A stretch of DNA of 64,000 bases, taken from assembly GCA_001695595.3 (NCBI GenBank), contig MBPM02000059.1, positions 310,001 to 374,000 of the forward strand, given 5' to 3'. Shown here in pieces: positions 42,651 through 52,666 of the stretch. The number at the start of each line of letters is the position of its first letter. Within the stretch, counting starts at the first letter, position 1. The translations under genes and the position numbers were made by a program. Under the pieces are notes generated by a model. It was not told where the DNA came from. It was given only the letters and a program-made list of their open reading frames with translations, and did not search any database. The stretch comes from Plasmopara viticola (lineage: Eukaryota; Oomycota; Peronosporomycetes; Peronosporales; Peronosporaceae).

Positions 42651-45600
42651 TCATCAAGCAAGGAAATCTTGATGAAGATGCTGTCAATATTATGCTTGAT
42701 TCAGGCGCCACGTGTAATGTGGTCAATCCAGGACTTTTACAAAATTTCCATTTCGAAGAAGTAATTCAAGTTACTCGTTTCGACGGCAGTAACACTATTT
42801 CGAAGAAAGTCAAACAAGGGTTTGCATAAATATATTTTGATGAAAATATTTTTTCAGACGTTCCGTTCATGGAATGGCCAATGAATAGTAGTTCTCACGA
42901 TGTTATTTTGGGCAAACCGTGGTTTACAGCTCATGAACCAATCATAAGCTGGCGAACGCACCAAGTCTCATTCAATACAAGCGATAATCAACCCGACCCT
43001 CCAATTGAACATGAAATTATTTCCGCGTCAGAGTTTTCAAAGAAATTAAAGAAGGCAGAATATGAAGAAGTTTATCGTATTAAAATTTGTCAAGCCTCTG
43101 TGGATGAAGAGCAAAAAGAGCCGAAATTTCAATCTTTGCTGGATTCATTCCAAGATGTTTTTCTCAAGAAATTGCCAGATGCTTTACCGCCACATCGTTC
43201 GGTAGAGTTTGAAATAACCATGAAACCAGGAGCTCAGCCAAGTAATCGACCACCTTTTCGTCAATCACAAGTGGAACAAGATGCATTACAGAAATTTGTT
43301 GACGAAAACCTATTACGCGGTTGGATTGAATTATCTGACTCGCCTTGGGTATCCGATATATTTGGTATACCAAAGAAGGATCCGAAAACAGGAACAAGTG
43401 TTTCACGTTCCGAATGGATTCGATCTGGTAACGCAAACATATTGTTGCGATGGGCTATTGATTTTCGGTATGTCAACTCTTAAACCGTTGTTCCAAAGAT
43501 TCCCTTGCCGCGCATTAACGAACTATTTGATATGATGCAAGGATACTGTTATTTTACTGTGATTGATTTGGCGCAAGGTTATCATCAAATGCGCATTCAT
43601 CCAAACAGCAAGAAGTATACCGCATTTCGTACAAGTAATGAAACCTATCAATGGTGTGTTGCACCAATGGGTCTTGCAGGAATGCCAGGAGTTTGGTCAC
43701 GACTCATGCGAGTTCTATTTGGAAAATTTCTATTTGTTGTCGTATACTTGGATGATTTTTGTGTGTTTTTACACACTTATGCTGAACACTTAGTTCATTT
43801 GAAAACTGTGTTTCAAATATTGCGAAAAGAAAAGCTTTATACTCATATCGGCAGGTGTAAATTTGCACTCGAAGAAGTCAGCTTTTTGGGTCATACGGTA
43901 TCACGGAAAGGATTGTCTGTTGATAGTTCCAAAACAGAAGCAATTGCTTAATGGCCAGTGCCATCTTCAGTTAAAGAACTTCAAAGTTTTCTCGGCTTAG
44001 CTGGTTTTTATCGCCGCTTTATTCATCAATTTGCTCAAATTGTTTTGCCATTAAGCAAGCGTGTGAAGAAGGACATACAGTGGACTTGGGAGAAAGACCA
44101 AGATCGTGCTTTTGCTAGTCTAAAGTCTGCTTTGCAGTCTGCACCAGTACTCACCTTACCTAATCTTTCACGCCCTTTTGTACTCACTACAGATGCGTCA
44201 TTTTGTGCATTGGTGGTGTACTTTCACAATTTGTAAATGGTTATGATCATCCTGTTGCTTTCTTTTCTAAGAAGCTTGGTGTTCATGAAATTAATCGGCC
44301 GGCACATGAAAAGGAATTATTTGCAATATAAGCTGGTCTCGACCAATGGCGTCATTATCTTCACGGTCATCAATTTGAAATATTCACGGATATTAGCGCA
44401 TGCTTGTGGCTGCTTCATCATCCTAAAGTGTCCCCTAAATTGGCAAGATATTTGACAGCATTTTCCCAGTATACTTTTACGATTCATCACATCAATGGTG
44501 CTCTTAATGTCGTCGCTGATGCTTTGTCGCTTCGACCAGACGAATGTGCTCCTTCAACTGTCGAATTTCATGAATGTGATGCTAGAAGCTCGAGGTTCTC
44601 GTTTGCGTGTTATACCATCTGGGCCAACTCTGCTCCGGGAGGGGCCTGAGTCACTTCAAGTTGCTGCAGTAATGATTCCATCTTATATCGAGTTGTCGCC
44701 AGATGTCCGCAAAATGTTCCATCAAGGTTATGCCAATGATCCTGAGTTTTAAGATTCATGGACGAAGTCTGATACTGACACATTGTTTTTCAAACATGAC
44801 GAATCATTGTTTCTACGTACTTTCAACAAAGTTGCAAGACTTTGGGTGCCGAACAACGATCGTTTGCGAACTCAATTCATTTCGCAATATCATGACTCTG
44901 CTATAGCTACTCATCCTGGCAATCGCAGAACTTTCTTGCGAGTTGCACAGTGGTATTATTGGAAGACATTACAAAATGATATCAAGAAATATGTCAAGAC
45001 GTGTGAAACTTGTACACGCTGGAAACATGACAATCAACGAAAAAATGGATTACTTATGCCAATCCTAATACCTGAGCAATGCTGGCATGTTGTGTCAATG
45101 GATGTCATGACTGATATACCTGTTTCAAATGGTTTTGATGTCATTTCAACTGCTGTCGTCAAATTGTCAAAACGTACCAAGTACGCTGCAGTGCATGCGG
45201 ATGATGATGCATCTGCAACAGCCAAAGCATTCTTTGAAGCTGTAGTTCGACACCATGGATTACCTGAAGTTATCATCAGTGACAGAGATAGCAAGTTCAC
45301 TTCATCATTGTGGAAGTCTCTGATGACAATCATGGGTGTTCGACTTAGTATGACAACAGCACATCGTGCTTAAGCCGATGGACAAACGGAACGACAAAAC
45401 TTAGTCGTTGAAGATGCACTTAGATGTATGGTGTCTTATCACGGAACAGATTGGACAAATTACTTAGGCACCATCGAATATGCTCATTCAACACTTGTCA
45501 GTGCAGCTACTGGATATTCTCCATTTGAGATTGACACCGGAAGAAAAGAACGTTCTCCTTGGCAAAAAGGAATAAGTGGTAACGATTCGAAAGTGAAAAT

Positions 45601-45790
45601 TGATATTTAGGCTAAAGAGTTCGTGGAAAAAAGACAAAAGATAATTGAACAAGCACGAACGAATCTACTAAAAGCTCAAGCCACTTAAAAGCAATATCAT
45701 GATCAGAAACGTAGAGTACATCAAGTTGAAATTCAAGTTGGAGATCTAGTTATGCTATATACTCGAAGAATCTCTAAGAGATGCTGCCAA
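42581..45790 (+). pseudogene. pol: gypsy pol: protease, RT, RNase H, integrase
   Basis: The protease active site reads MLDSGATCNVV (about 42688). Reverse transcriptase follows, with WAIDFRYVNS, FTVIDLAQGYHQMRIHP, APMGLAGMPGVWSRLM and the catalytic VVYLDDFCVFL (about 43737-43770). RNase H includes TTDAS and RPAHEKELFAI. The integrase zinc module (HPGNRRTFLR, then CETCTRWKH) precedes the catalytic core MDVMTD...SDRDSKFTS...ADGQTERQN. Stops in the inferred reading frame lie at 42827, 43481, 43949, 44329, 44750, 45371 and 45686 (all TAA) and 45608 (TAG). Frameshifts occur near 44212 (apparent one-base loss), between 44560 and 44620, and just before 45795. The stop at 45371 falls where the conserved Gln of the HPQ-ADGQTE motif should be. 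Confidence 0.92.
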
Positions 45791-45794
45791 AGAT

Positions 45795-46217
45795 ATGGAA
45801 AATAAACGAGCGAAATTTGCAGCAAGAAAAGTTGGACCATATGAAATCATCAAGATGATAAATTCCAATGTGGCAAAACTCAAGTTGCCACCAAGCATGA
45901 AGACAATCAATCCGACCTTCAATGTCGATGTATTGTCGAAGTACGAGCCGACGCCAGACAAGTTCCTTAGTCGTCCTATCCCCAAAGCGTCGAAGTTTGT
46001 GGACAATGACTCAGCTGATCAGCTTCAAATCATTCAACGTGTTTTGAAAAAGAGACAATTTAATCGCCAACCCGAATGGCTTGTCCAGTGGCATGGTGAA
46101 ACAGAAGAAGAAGCTTGCTGGGAAAAAGAAACAGATATTCGACACGTAGCTCATTGGAACGATCTCGTTGCCGACTTCAAACAGCGACAACGAGAGATCA
46201 AATCGGGGAGGATGTAA
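45795..46217 (+). pseudogene. integrase C-terminus with chromodomain
   Basis: After a frameshift, pol continues with the integrase C-terminal module (RKVGPYEIIKMINSNVAKLK, then LPPSMKTINPTFNVDVLSKY), which in intact elements forms an SH3-like fold. A chromodomain of about 50 residues follows: IQRVLKKRQFNRQPEWLVQW, HGETEEEACWEKETDI, then HWNDLVADF. The aromatic pattern (WLVQWHG, CWE) matches chromodomains of Ty3 chromoviruses, which target integration to marked chromatin. The terminal TAA overlaps the first bases of the 3' LTR. Confidence 0.88.
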
Positions 46218-46349
46218 GGAACCACACTCACATGTTTTAGAACCATTCTAGAATGTCAGTGAGCGTAGGTTACAAACATCCTATGATAGGATACATATCA
46301 GTCTAAGAAATAATATCAATTTTTTAGTTCGCCACAAATCTTCAAGTCA
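46213..46349 (+). repeat. 3' LTR of gypsy element, internally deleted
   Basis: It begins TGTAAGGAACC directly after the polypurine tract and ends CTTCAAGTCA. Compared with the 261-bp left copy it lacks about 120 bp between CATCCTATGATAG and GATACATATCAG. Remaining positions show only a handful of substitutions. Confidence 0.85.
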
Positions 46350-46980
46350 ACCGATAGCAAGTATACTGGCGTTGTTTTAGATTTTGAGCTGACTTAAAGT
46401 TACTTTTTCCCGCCGTAAAGTCGCAGTCAAAAACTAGGTTGACTTGACAGACTTCTATTCTTGTTCTTTTAGTATCCGATTTAGGAGAACAACTGGAGCT
46501 CATGCTAGAGTGGACACTGGGCCGTCAAGATCGACCGATGCAATGCATTCGATACATTTGAAGGGCTGATGTTAAATAAGAGAGAGATACGACATGTCAG
46601 CAGAAGTGACAGTACGCAAGTATTTGCCCTTGGAAGCAGAAGTCTTAAGATAAGGGATCGGTTTTTAAGACCAAATTGGCATAAGAATTAAAACGTGTCG
46701 TGAAAGCGACTAAAGTTGTAATAATCGCAATTGTGGCCATTACTTCTTGCGGGGGATTCAGCTTACATTTCAAACGCTCAATCAAAGCCTCTTTTTTTGC
46801 TATGAAGTTTTCATGAATAGCAATTTAGACAAGACGACGTACTATCTGTGACCAGAATGTGACAAAAGTAGTAATGCAACCACCAGTTAAAGAATATTAG
46901 CATTATTGGCATATTGCCGTTATCACTAGATTACCATTATGAGCACCATCGGATTGCGAAGGGGTGAGGTCACTACACAC
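46350..46980. other. spacer between gypsy element and gene cluster
   Basis: No supported gene. The right part should contain the 3' UTR of the minus-strand gene ending at 46981. Confidence 0.5.
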
Positions 46981-47538
46981 TTAGTCTTCGTGAAGCTGCA
47001 CCTTGAGCAATTCTTTCTTCATGGCGTGAAATCGAAGTAACATCCTGGAACAACAACACCATTAACTTGAATAAAGTAGCCGAGAGTCCCACCCCTTTTT
47101 CTCATAAACGCACCAATAGATAGTAAAAGTTAGCGCGCTGATCCACCAATTGCGCTCAGAGCGCCAGCGTGAAGCTTTTTTCTGCAGATCCGCAGAGTAG
47201 TGGGCCTCAATATGCGGGTCGCTCGCAAGTGAATAGCGCTTCTGCAGGTCATAAGTTTGTGCCCCAAGCACCACGAAGGAGACGAACGTAATGACAGAAA
47301 AGATACTCAGTGTGCCGATGCGAATGTTAAAAATCAGATCGCCAAGCATGACAATGCCACGGTTCAACATGCGCCCAGGGAAAGGGATGGTCATCAAAAG
47401 CAACCTGTTTATACATGTAAGTACCACGTTCAATCTTGACGAATTCGCCTCGATTTGGGGCACAACAAACACGTACAGGACCACCGCGGGTGGCAGCAAG
47501 ACATAGGTGAAGGACGACCACATGGATGTCATTGTCAA
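46981..47538 (-). CDS. multi-pass membrane protein, possibly BAP31-like
   Basis: I infer two exons, 47538-47093 and 47044-46981, joined across a 48-nt GT-AG intron. This gives 169 residues and restores a reading frame that otherwise ends in intron sequence. Hydrophobic segments lie at about 8-27, 45-65, 75-94 and 133-148. The pattern of membrane helices, a polar loop (YDLQKRYSLASDPHIEAHYS), then RWRSERNWWISALTFTIYWC and a basic C-terminal helix (MKKELLKVQ) resembles BAP31/Yet-family ER membrane proteins, where 'RAQRN.YI.GF' precedes the last helix. Those act as ER export and quality-control adaptors. Identity is low, so this assignment is tentative. It diverges from the FBT transporter across 242 bp. 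An ATG five codons downstream could also be the start. Confidence 0.6.
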
Positions 47539-47780
47539 CGCGATAGAGGCGCGATGATAAAGTCGACGAGTTGGTGATGCTGCTGGAGAAACGTTTAATG
47601 GTCAAAAATCCTGGCAATACTCGTTTAGTATGCAATAGGGGAGTGAGTTTGCGGTAGGTATGCAAAAGCAAAGGGAATCAGATACTTTCGCACTCGTGAC
47701 ATAGTCCATCAGGTCAAAGTGTATGGGACGAGGCCTTCTTCGCCTGCCATGGAAGCCACAACTATAAAAGGAAGAGCCTC
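47539..47780. promoter_or_regulatory. divergent promoter region
   Basis: These 242 bp separate the starts of the BAP31-like gene (-) and the FBT transporter (+). ACTATAAAAGG lies about 15-20 bp before the transporter ATG; it looks like a TATA box but is too close to the start codon to serve this ATG in the usual way. Confidence 0.4.
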
Positions 47781-49502
47781 ATGGATGTCAATGGTGCAGA
47801 TCCAGCACGAGACTTGCTACGTGTAGAGCGTCTCTCGTACGTCGGCTCCACTCACTCGAGCCATGACGAGGAGGACAAACGTTGTGACACCACTCAATTC
47901 CGCAAAGTCGAAAAGGAGGAAGAAGGAGGACCGCCACTTCGAGCCGGTGACGTTCCCAATTTGTACCATTGGCGTCACATTGGGTTACTGGTGCAGTATG
48001 CAGCTGTGGGCTTGCTATACGGTGGACTCCCGCGCACTGTGTACCCATTTTTGAACAATTATCTGCACTTGAACGGCTACCAAACGCTTTCGGCCCGCGT
48101 GCTACTTTCGCTACCATGGTCGTTCAAAGTCATTATTGGCATTGTGTCGGATTGTTTTCCAATCTTTCATTCTCGGCGTCGTGCGTACATGATTCTGGGG
48201 TGGCTTATCTGCTCGAGCATGCTGCTGATCCTCGTCTTTGTGAAACAAGAGCCTCCTTACTATATCGACTCATCACTGCGAGGAAAAGACCTGTCAACGA
48301 TATCTCCAACTGAATTTCAAGGTCGAGTGAATTTACATGCCCCAAATTCAGGATCTCTTTATATTGTGCTTATGATGTTGGCTAGTTTGGGATACATGAT
48401 TGCCGACGTCGCATCGGATGGACTTGTGGTGGAGTTTGCGCAACGTGAACCTGAAAGCATACGCGGGAGCATCCAATCAACTGTCTACCTTGTGCGCAGC
48501 GTTACGATGATCCTCGCAGCATTGCTTGTTGGATTTGGTCTGAATGGCGAGGACTATGGAGGATCGTTTACGTGGTCACTTTCAATGAGCCAATTGATGC
48601 TCATCTTCTCCTTGCTTAGTCTCACGGCAATTCCTGCCGCCCTATGGTTCGTTCAAGAACCGGTCCTTGGTGACCGTGTACCGCAATTTAATGAGTACAT
48701 GCACACTCTGTGGCTTTCGGTTCAAAATTCGGCTATGGTACAAATTCTAGCCTACCGATTTTTTAGCGGTATCTTTGACGGCTTTGCAGTGACGGCAGGT
48801 GACCCAATCCAGCGATACTGGGCTCGTGTACACCCACTGAATGAGAGCTTATTTTCCGTGCTTGGACTTGTTGTATTCAGTGCAGCACTCTATGTAACAA
48901 AAAGCATTGGTCTGGGGTGGAATTGGCGTCGCGTGATTGCCTTGACCACCGTGTCAGTGATTGTTTTGGACGCTTTTGTGGGAATGCTCACGATTTGGGG
49001 CGTCGTGCGGAGCCAGTGGTTTTGGCTAGGCACACCGATCTTGGAGGAGCTTCCTCAAGCCATAAACTTTCTTGTGTCGACATTTATAGTGGTGGAGCTG
49101 GCCGAGCTTGGGAATGAAGCTGCTGTCTATGGTCTAATGACGACGGTGAGTAACCTTTCCAGTCCATTCGCCTCGTGCATTTCAAAGAACGTTAATGCGC
49201 TCTTTGACGTGGGCGTGGCTGATATCATTCTTGACACCCAACATGTACGTTGGCAAGTTACGTGGACTTTTGTGATTGCGTACATCATGAAGTTGTTGTC
49301 GCTTGCGTGGCTACCCTTGCTCCCTCGGCAGAAGCGTGAGACCCAAGCTCTTAAACGTCGTTCACGACAGTGCTTGTGGGGTGGCGTTGCCACCGTTGCT
49401 ATCTTCGTCTTCGCCCTTGCATGGTCGATTACTACGAATTTGCTTTCAATCTTCCCCACAACTGCGTGCCTCGTACTTGCCGGCGGCCCCGGATGCAAGT
49501 AG
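47781..49502 (+). CDS. BT1/folate-biopterin family MFS transporter
   Basis: This intronless gene of 573 residues has a polar N-terminus (about 1-65) and about twelve hydrophobic helices. The N-terminal signature YAAVGLLYGGLPRTVYPFLN, LPWSFKVIIGIVSDCFPI and the loop SRRRAYMILGW match the BT1 (folate-biopterin transporter) family. YMIADVASDGLVVEFAQREP in the middle corresponds to the family's conserved 'D...DA..VE' helix. BT1 proteins move folates, pterins and, in some members, S-adenosylmethionine across the plasma or organelle membrane in trypanosomatids, plants and oomycetes. Oomycetes carry many paralogues, so the substrate here cannot be named. A C-terminal extension after the last helix ends GGPGCK. 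The start is the first ATG of an uninterrupted frame. Confidence 0.9.
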   Translation: MDVNGADPARDLLRVERLSYVGSTHSSHDEEDKRCDTTQFRKVEKEEEGGPPLRAGDVPNLYHWRHIGLLVQYAAVGLLYGGLPRTVYPFLNNYLHLNGYQTLSARVLLSLPWSFKVIIGIVSDCFPIFHSRRRAYMILGWLICSSMLLILVFVKQEPPYYIDSSLRGKDLSTISPTEFQGRVNLHAPNSGSLYIVLMMLASLGYMIADVASDGLVVEFAQREPESIRGSIQSTVYLVRSVTMILAALLVGFGLNGEDYGGSFTWSLSMSQLMLIFSLLSLTAIPAALWFVQEPVLGDRVPQFNEYMHTLWLSVQNSAMVQILAYRFFSGIFDGFAVTAGDPIQRYWARVHPLNESLFSVLGLVVFSAALYVTKSIGLGWNWRRVIALTTVSVIVLDAFVGMLTIWGVVRSQWFWLGTPILEELPQAINFLVSTFIVVELAELGNEAAVYGLMTTVSNLSSPFASCISKNVNALFDVGVADIILDTQHVRWQVTWTFVIAYIMKLLSLAWLPLLPRQKRETQALKRRSRQCLWGGVATVAIFVFALAWSITTNLLSIFPTTACLVLAGGPGCK

Positions 49503-49906
49503 CACCTCCAATTCGACCATGATGTGGGTTTGTCGTATGACTTCTTTCTTGCTTAGCACCCCTCCGATTCTCCACTGCAAAGCGTTTTTATAAAAGTTGA
49601 AAGTCACTTTAGACTTAAAGCTACCACTTTAAATTCGATTGCTCATTACGGCGACACAATCCGATGCCTTAACCATCATAGTTTACTGTGAATACTACTT
49701 ACTTACTTCACACACGCTTGGTACTTGTCACGGTAAAAAAAATGCTAGCGGTATTTATGCTTTGAAGTAGTAAAAGACCTTAAACAAGTCGTCAGACCTA
49801 ACTATAAACTGCACTTAGCGATCACGTTCTATATTGCTTCAAATATACAATAAACTATGTGACCAATCAGTGGTCGCTTTATAGACACCGTTAAAAACAA
49901 CCTAGA
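49503..49906. other. intergenic region upstream of TIM21
   Basis: 404 bp between two plus-strand genes. No further gene is seen; it should hold the transporter 3' UTR and the TIM21 promoter. Confidence 0.5.
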
Positions 49907-50801
49907 ATGCTGCGTATCCTGCCCACCCTTGCTGTTCGTGCTACACAAAAGTCGACGCTGCAGCGTCCGAGCGCACTGCAGCGGCAATGTCGTTGCTCAG
50001 TTTTCTCCACACGTACCTTTACGTCTACACGCTCTCGTCTCTACTCTGAAAAGGTGACACACTATTCATTGTAAACCTGTCGACTTAAAGCATTAATTGG
50101 ATACTGCTTCCATGCAACTCTAGTCCGCACCGCACACCACTGCAGAAGGGCAAAAGGCTTCAGATGCGCTTGTGCTTACACCATACGAGAAAATGACAGC
50201 TACGGCCACTGGTGGGTTTTGGCTTGGCCTCGTCGGTCTGGGTGCCGTCGGTGTTTACTTTGTCGTTCGTGAGCTGCTGCCCAAGTACGGGAATGTTTTC
50301 TTTGTATAAGAATGGACAAATTGCTCACAATTGATTCTGGTATCGTGCAGCCGAATGAGCCCCAACGGCCTCTTTAGTGAATCACTTGATTTTCTATCGG
50401 AAAATACGGACGTAAGTGCTGCAAAGGATTGTTCAACGTTGTATCGTACGTAATTGCTGACATGTACTTAGGTGACGTCGCGTCTTGGGTTGCCAATCCA
50501 CGGCTACGGCCACGATCATGGCGGTCATCGCGAAGGTCGCCGTAATCGGATTGAGCACGTTAACCTCACCGCCAAAGACGGCACACCACGTCTTCGCATT
50601 AAGTATAACATCAAGGGTCCGTCAGGCCACGCTTACGTGTTTGCAGAAGTGAAAAAGGACATGAAGAAGAACGAGTATGTTTACTTAATTGTTCAAATTA
50701 CCAAGACCGGCGAATTGCTCAAGATTATTGACAATCGGCAGATTCTTGAGGCTGAGACTAAAGAAGAGCAAGATGCGTTGCGTCAGTTGCTTGGCAATTA
50801 G
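49907..50801 (+). CDS. TIM21: TIM21, mitochondrial inner-membrane translocase subunit
   Basis: I infer four exons: 49907-50053, 50124-50284, 50351-50411 and 50472-50801. The introns are GT-AG (70, 66 and 60 nt), giving 232 residues in one frame. The N-terminus is an Arg/Ser/Thr-rich mitochondrial presequence without acidic residues. One transmembrane helix follows at about 77-96 (FWLGLVGLGAVGVYFVVREL). The C-terminal intermembrane-space domain starts after RMSPNGLFSESLDFL. It contains RIKYNIKGPSGHAYVFAEVK and YVYLIVQITKTGELLKIIDN, the core of the TIM21 fold that binds the TOM22 tail. TIM21 couples TOM to TIM23 and to respiratory complexes. Exon 4 opens with GTG ACG directly after an AG acceptor, so a gene model starting there would truncate the protein. 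Confidence 0.9.
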
Positions 50802-51011
50802 GCAGCTACAAATAGGTCCAGAGTTTTTTCTTGCTACTATACATGCAACTTGAATTGAAAAGTTGTACCCTTTTCATGGGGTGAAATGGGTTCCCTATGC
50901 CTGGCTTTATACACCAAAGTTCGCTTATCTTTACCAAAGTTACAGAAAGGTGCTTAAAATTGGTTCATATATCTCCGTTGCTGATGTAGATAAGTTTAAC
51001 GTCTCTGGTTG

Positions 51012-52442
51012 CTACTCGTCGTAAAGGAATGCGTTCTGGGCTTGGTCTTTGCGGAACATGTCATTGCGTTTGTGCACTGTCTTCGTCTTAAGGCCAGCAC
51101 GACGCTTGACAGCAGAACCCGGCTCAACCTTGGCGTTTGCATTCGTTTTAATCTCGAAAACGTCGCGCAGCACCTCATTCTTCACGAGGTGTGTCTGAAA
51201 GCCAGACTGTAGATTACGACGTAATACGTGCACTTGAAAATAGCGACTCCAGGTCGAGACTGAGAGTGTTTCACCTCCAACTTGCAACTCTGTAAACGGT
51301 CCTTTTCCGGTTTCCAATGTCTCCAGCACGTCCTTCAATACCGAGCGCTGAGTCTTTCGGGTTTTCTTGCCGACACTTTTTCCCGACTCGCGCATGTACG
51401 CCTCAATGCGTGTATCGAGACCACAAATGATGCTTCCTGCTGGTTCATGCGAGTAGGTCCAGCTGCCCGCAATCATGTACTTAAACTGCACAATAAGTGC
51501 CAAAGCCTCACACGCGGCCATTCGAAAAGAAGCTCGCAGTCCGTTACGAGCGAAATGAGCCAATGTTGCTACGTGGCCATGGACATTGGACTGCGCATTG
51601 TAGACTTTGCCGACCAAAACTGACGGATGAAAGCTACTTGCGAGGAACGCCCAGCACTTTATCACTGCAACTGTAAGCGTCTCTGAAAACTCATTTCCAT
51701 GATATCCATCGGCCTCGGCCCCATTCGCAGCAGTCAAAAACGCACCCAGCACCTCGAGCAACTCCCACTTGGACTCGTCGTCTGGACAACACACAAAGCA
51801 AGCGACGCTAAGAGCATACACTGCCTCGACACGCATTGCATCATTGTGACTGTCCGCAAAGATCGTTTGCACAGGCAAGAGCATGGCATTGTAAAACGTC
51901 TGCTCATTGCCGCCCAGCGTAATCGCCACAAGACTCAGCACTTGAAGTGCCAAAGTACACGACTCTTTTGCTCGCCGTTTCAAACACCCCAGCGTGTGCG
52001 ACGCAAGTGTCACCTTCATCGTCTGTACCCGATCGCTCAAGACATCGGCTCGGAGCAGCTCCGAAATCTTCTCAAGCGCCGCGACCTTGATGGTATCTCT
52101 CTTCTCCGTGAGCTGCTCGATGGCGCCTTCTAGATCGTCGTCTGGATTCTCCGTCTCATTAAACTTCTTCCGCTGCTTTCCACGTCCCTTGCGCTCATTT
52201 TCTTCTTCCGATCTCGTCCCTTCTTGTTGCTGCTCCCATTGTAACGCATCTTCAAGCTCCGACTCCATCGACGAGTCGCCGCAGTCCGAAACAATGCTGT
52301 AATCAATGGAACTGTCCGCTTCTTTTCCGTCACTGTCGGTAACCATTGCGTCACGTAGCAATCTCTTGCCAATCTCGGATAATCGTCGACGCAAATGGGG
52401 ATGGAGGTGCTTGGCGCGCGTCCCTTTCCCAGGGCGCACCAT
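51012..52442 (-). CDS. IFRD1: interferon-related developmental regulator (IFRD1-like)
   Basis: This intronless gene of 476 residues has an N-terminal basic start (VRPGKGTRAKHLHPHLRRRL) and an acidic region. An all-helical IFRD repeat domain follows at about 105-385: AIEQLTEKRDTIKVAALEKI, CLKRRAKESCTLALQVLSLV and HNDAMRVEAVYALSVACFVC. The basic C-terminal IFRD_C region includes SVLKDVLETLETGKGPFTEL and SWSRYFQVHVLRRNLQSGFQ-like sequence followed by HLVKNEVLRDVFEI, the most conserved block of the family. Animal IFRD1 is a transcriptional co-regulator; IFRD1/Ifrd2 proteins also associate with ribosomes, IFRD2 acting as a translation-silencing factor. The conserved C-terminus supports a ribosome or RNA-linked role here, by family knowledge only. 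It converges with TIM21, 210 bp between stops. Confidence 0.9.
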   Translation of the reverse strand: MVRPGKGTRAKHLHPHLRRRLSEIGKRLLRDAMVTDSDGKEADSSIDYSIVSDCGDSSMESELEDALQWEQQQEGTRSEEENERKGRGKQRKKFNETENPDDDLEGAIEQLTEKRDTIKVAALEKISELLRADVLSDRVQTMKVTLASHTLGCLKRRAKESCTLALQVLSLVAITLGGNEQTFYNAMLLPVQTIFADSHNDAMRVEAVYALSVACFVCCPDDESKWELLEVLGAFLTAANGAEADGYHGNEFSETLTVAVIKCWAFLASSFHPSVLVGKVYNAQSNVHGHVATLAHFARNGLRASFRMAACEALALIVQFKYMIAGSWTYSHEPAGSIICGLDTRIEAYMRESGKSVGKKTRKTQRSVLKDVLETLETGKGPFTELQVGGETLSVSTWSRYFQVHVLRRNLQSGFQTHLVKNEVLRDVFEIKTNANAKVEPGSAVKRRAGLKTKTVHKRNDMFRKDQAQNAFLYDE

Positions 52443-52596
52443 GGTTGCCGTTGGTTAGATATCTAATTAAAGTAGAAGCAACATTGATTTGAAAGAATCA
52501 GATTAGGTAGGTAGGTACATTCTAACAGTCAATTAAGACTTGTGGCAAGTGATATTTGCCGAAATGTAATCCTTTACAATAGTTTTGGGTTGAGAC

Positions 52597-52666
52597 GGTT
52601 TGCAGCATAGCTGTGCGTGTGCCTCTATTCTGAGAATAAAATAGACGCACAGCTCTGCTGCAAACC
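52597..52666. repeat. strong hairpin upstream of IFRD1-like gene
   Basis: Arms 52597-52618 and 52645-52666 are inverted repeats matching at 21 of 22 positions (outer part GGTTTGCAGC, inner part AGCTGTGCGT). TCTATT and AATAGA in the intervening 26 bp can extend the stem. The hairpin lies about 155 bp upstream of the IFRD1-like start codon. Confidence 0.75.

Larger units (their letters stand above)
40689..46349 (+). mobile_element. Ty3/gypsy chromodomain LTR retrotransposon, decayed
   Basis: The order is 5' LTR, a small leader ORF, gag, protease, reverse transcriptase, RNase H, integrase, chromodomain, 3' LTR. Integrase downstream of RT identifies Ty3/gypsy, and the C-terminal chromodomain places it among chromovirus-like elements. 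The purine-rich TCGGGGAGGA just before the 3' LTR is the polypurine tract. The flanks (TGCCT on the left; ACCGA or CCGAT on the right) do not match, so no target-site duplication remains. Pol contains several in-frame stops and at least three frameshifts, so this copy is inactive, although motif conservation indicates recent decay. Confidence 0.92.
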
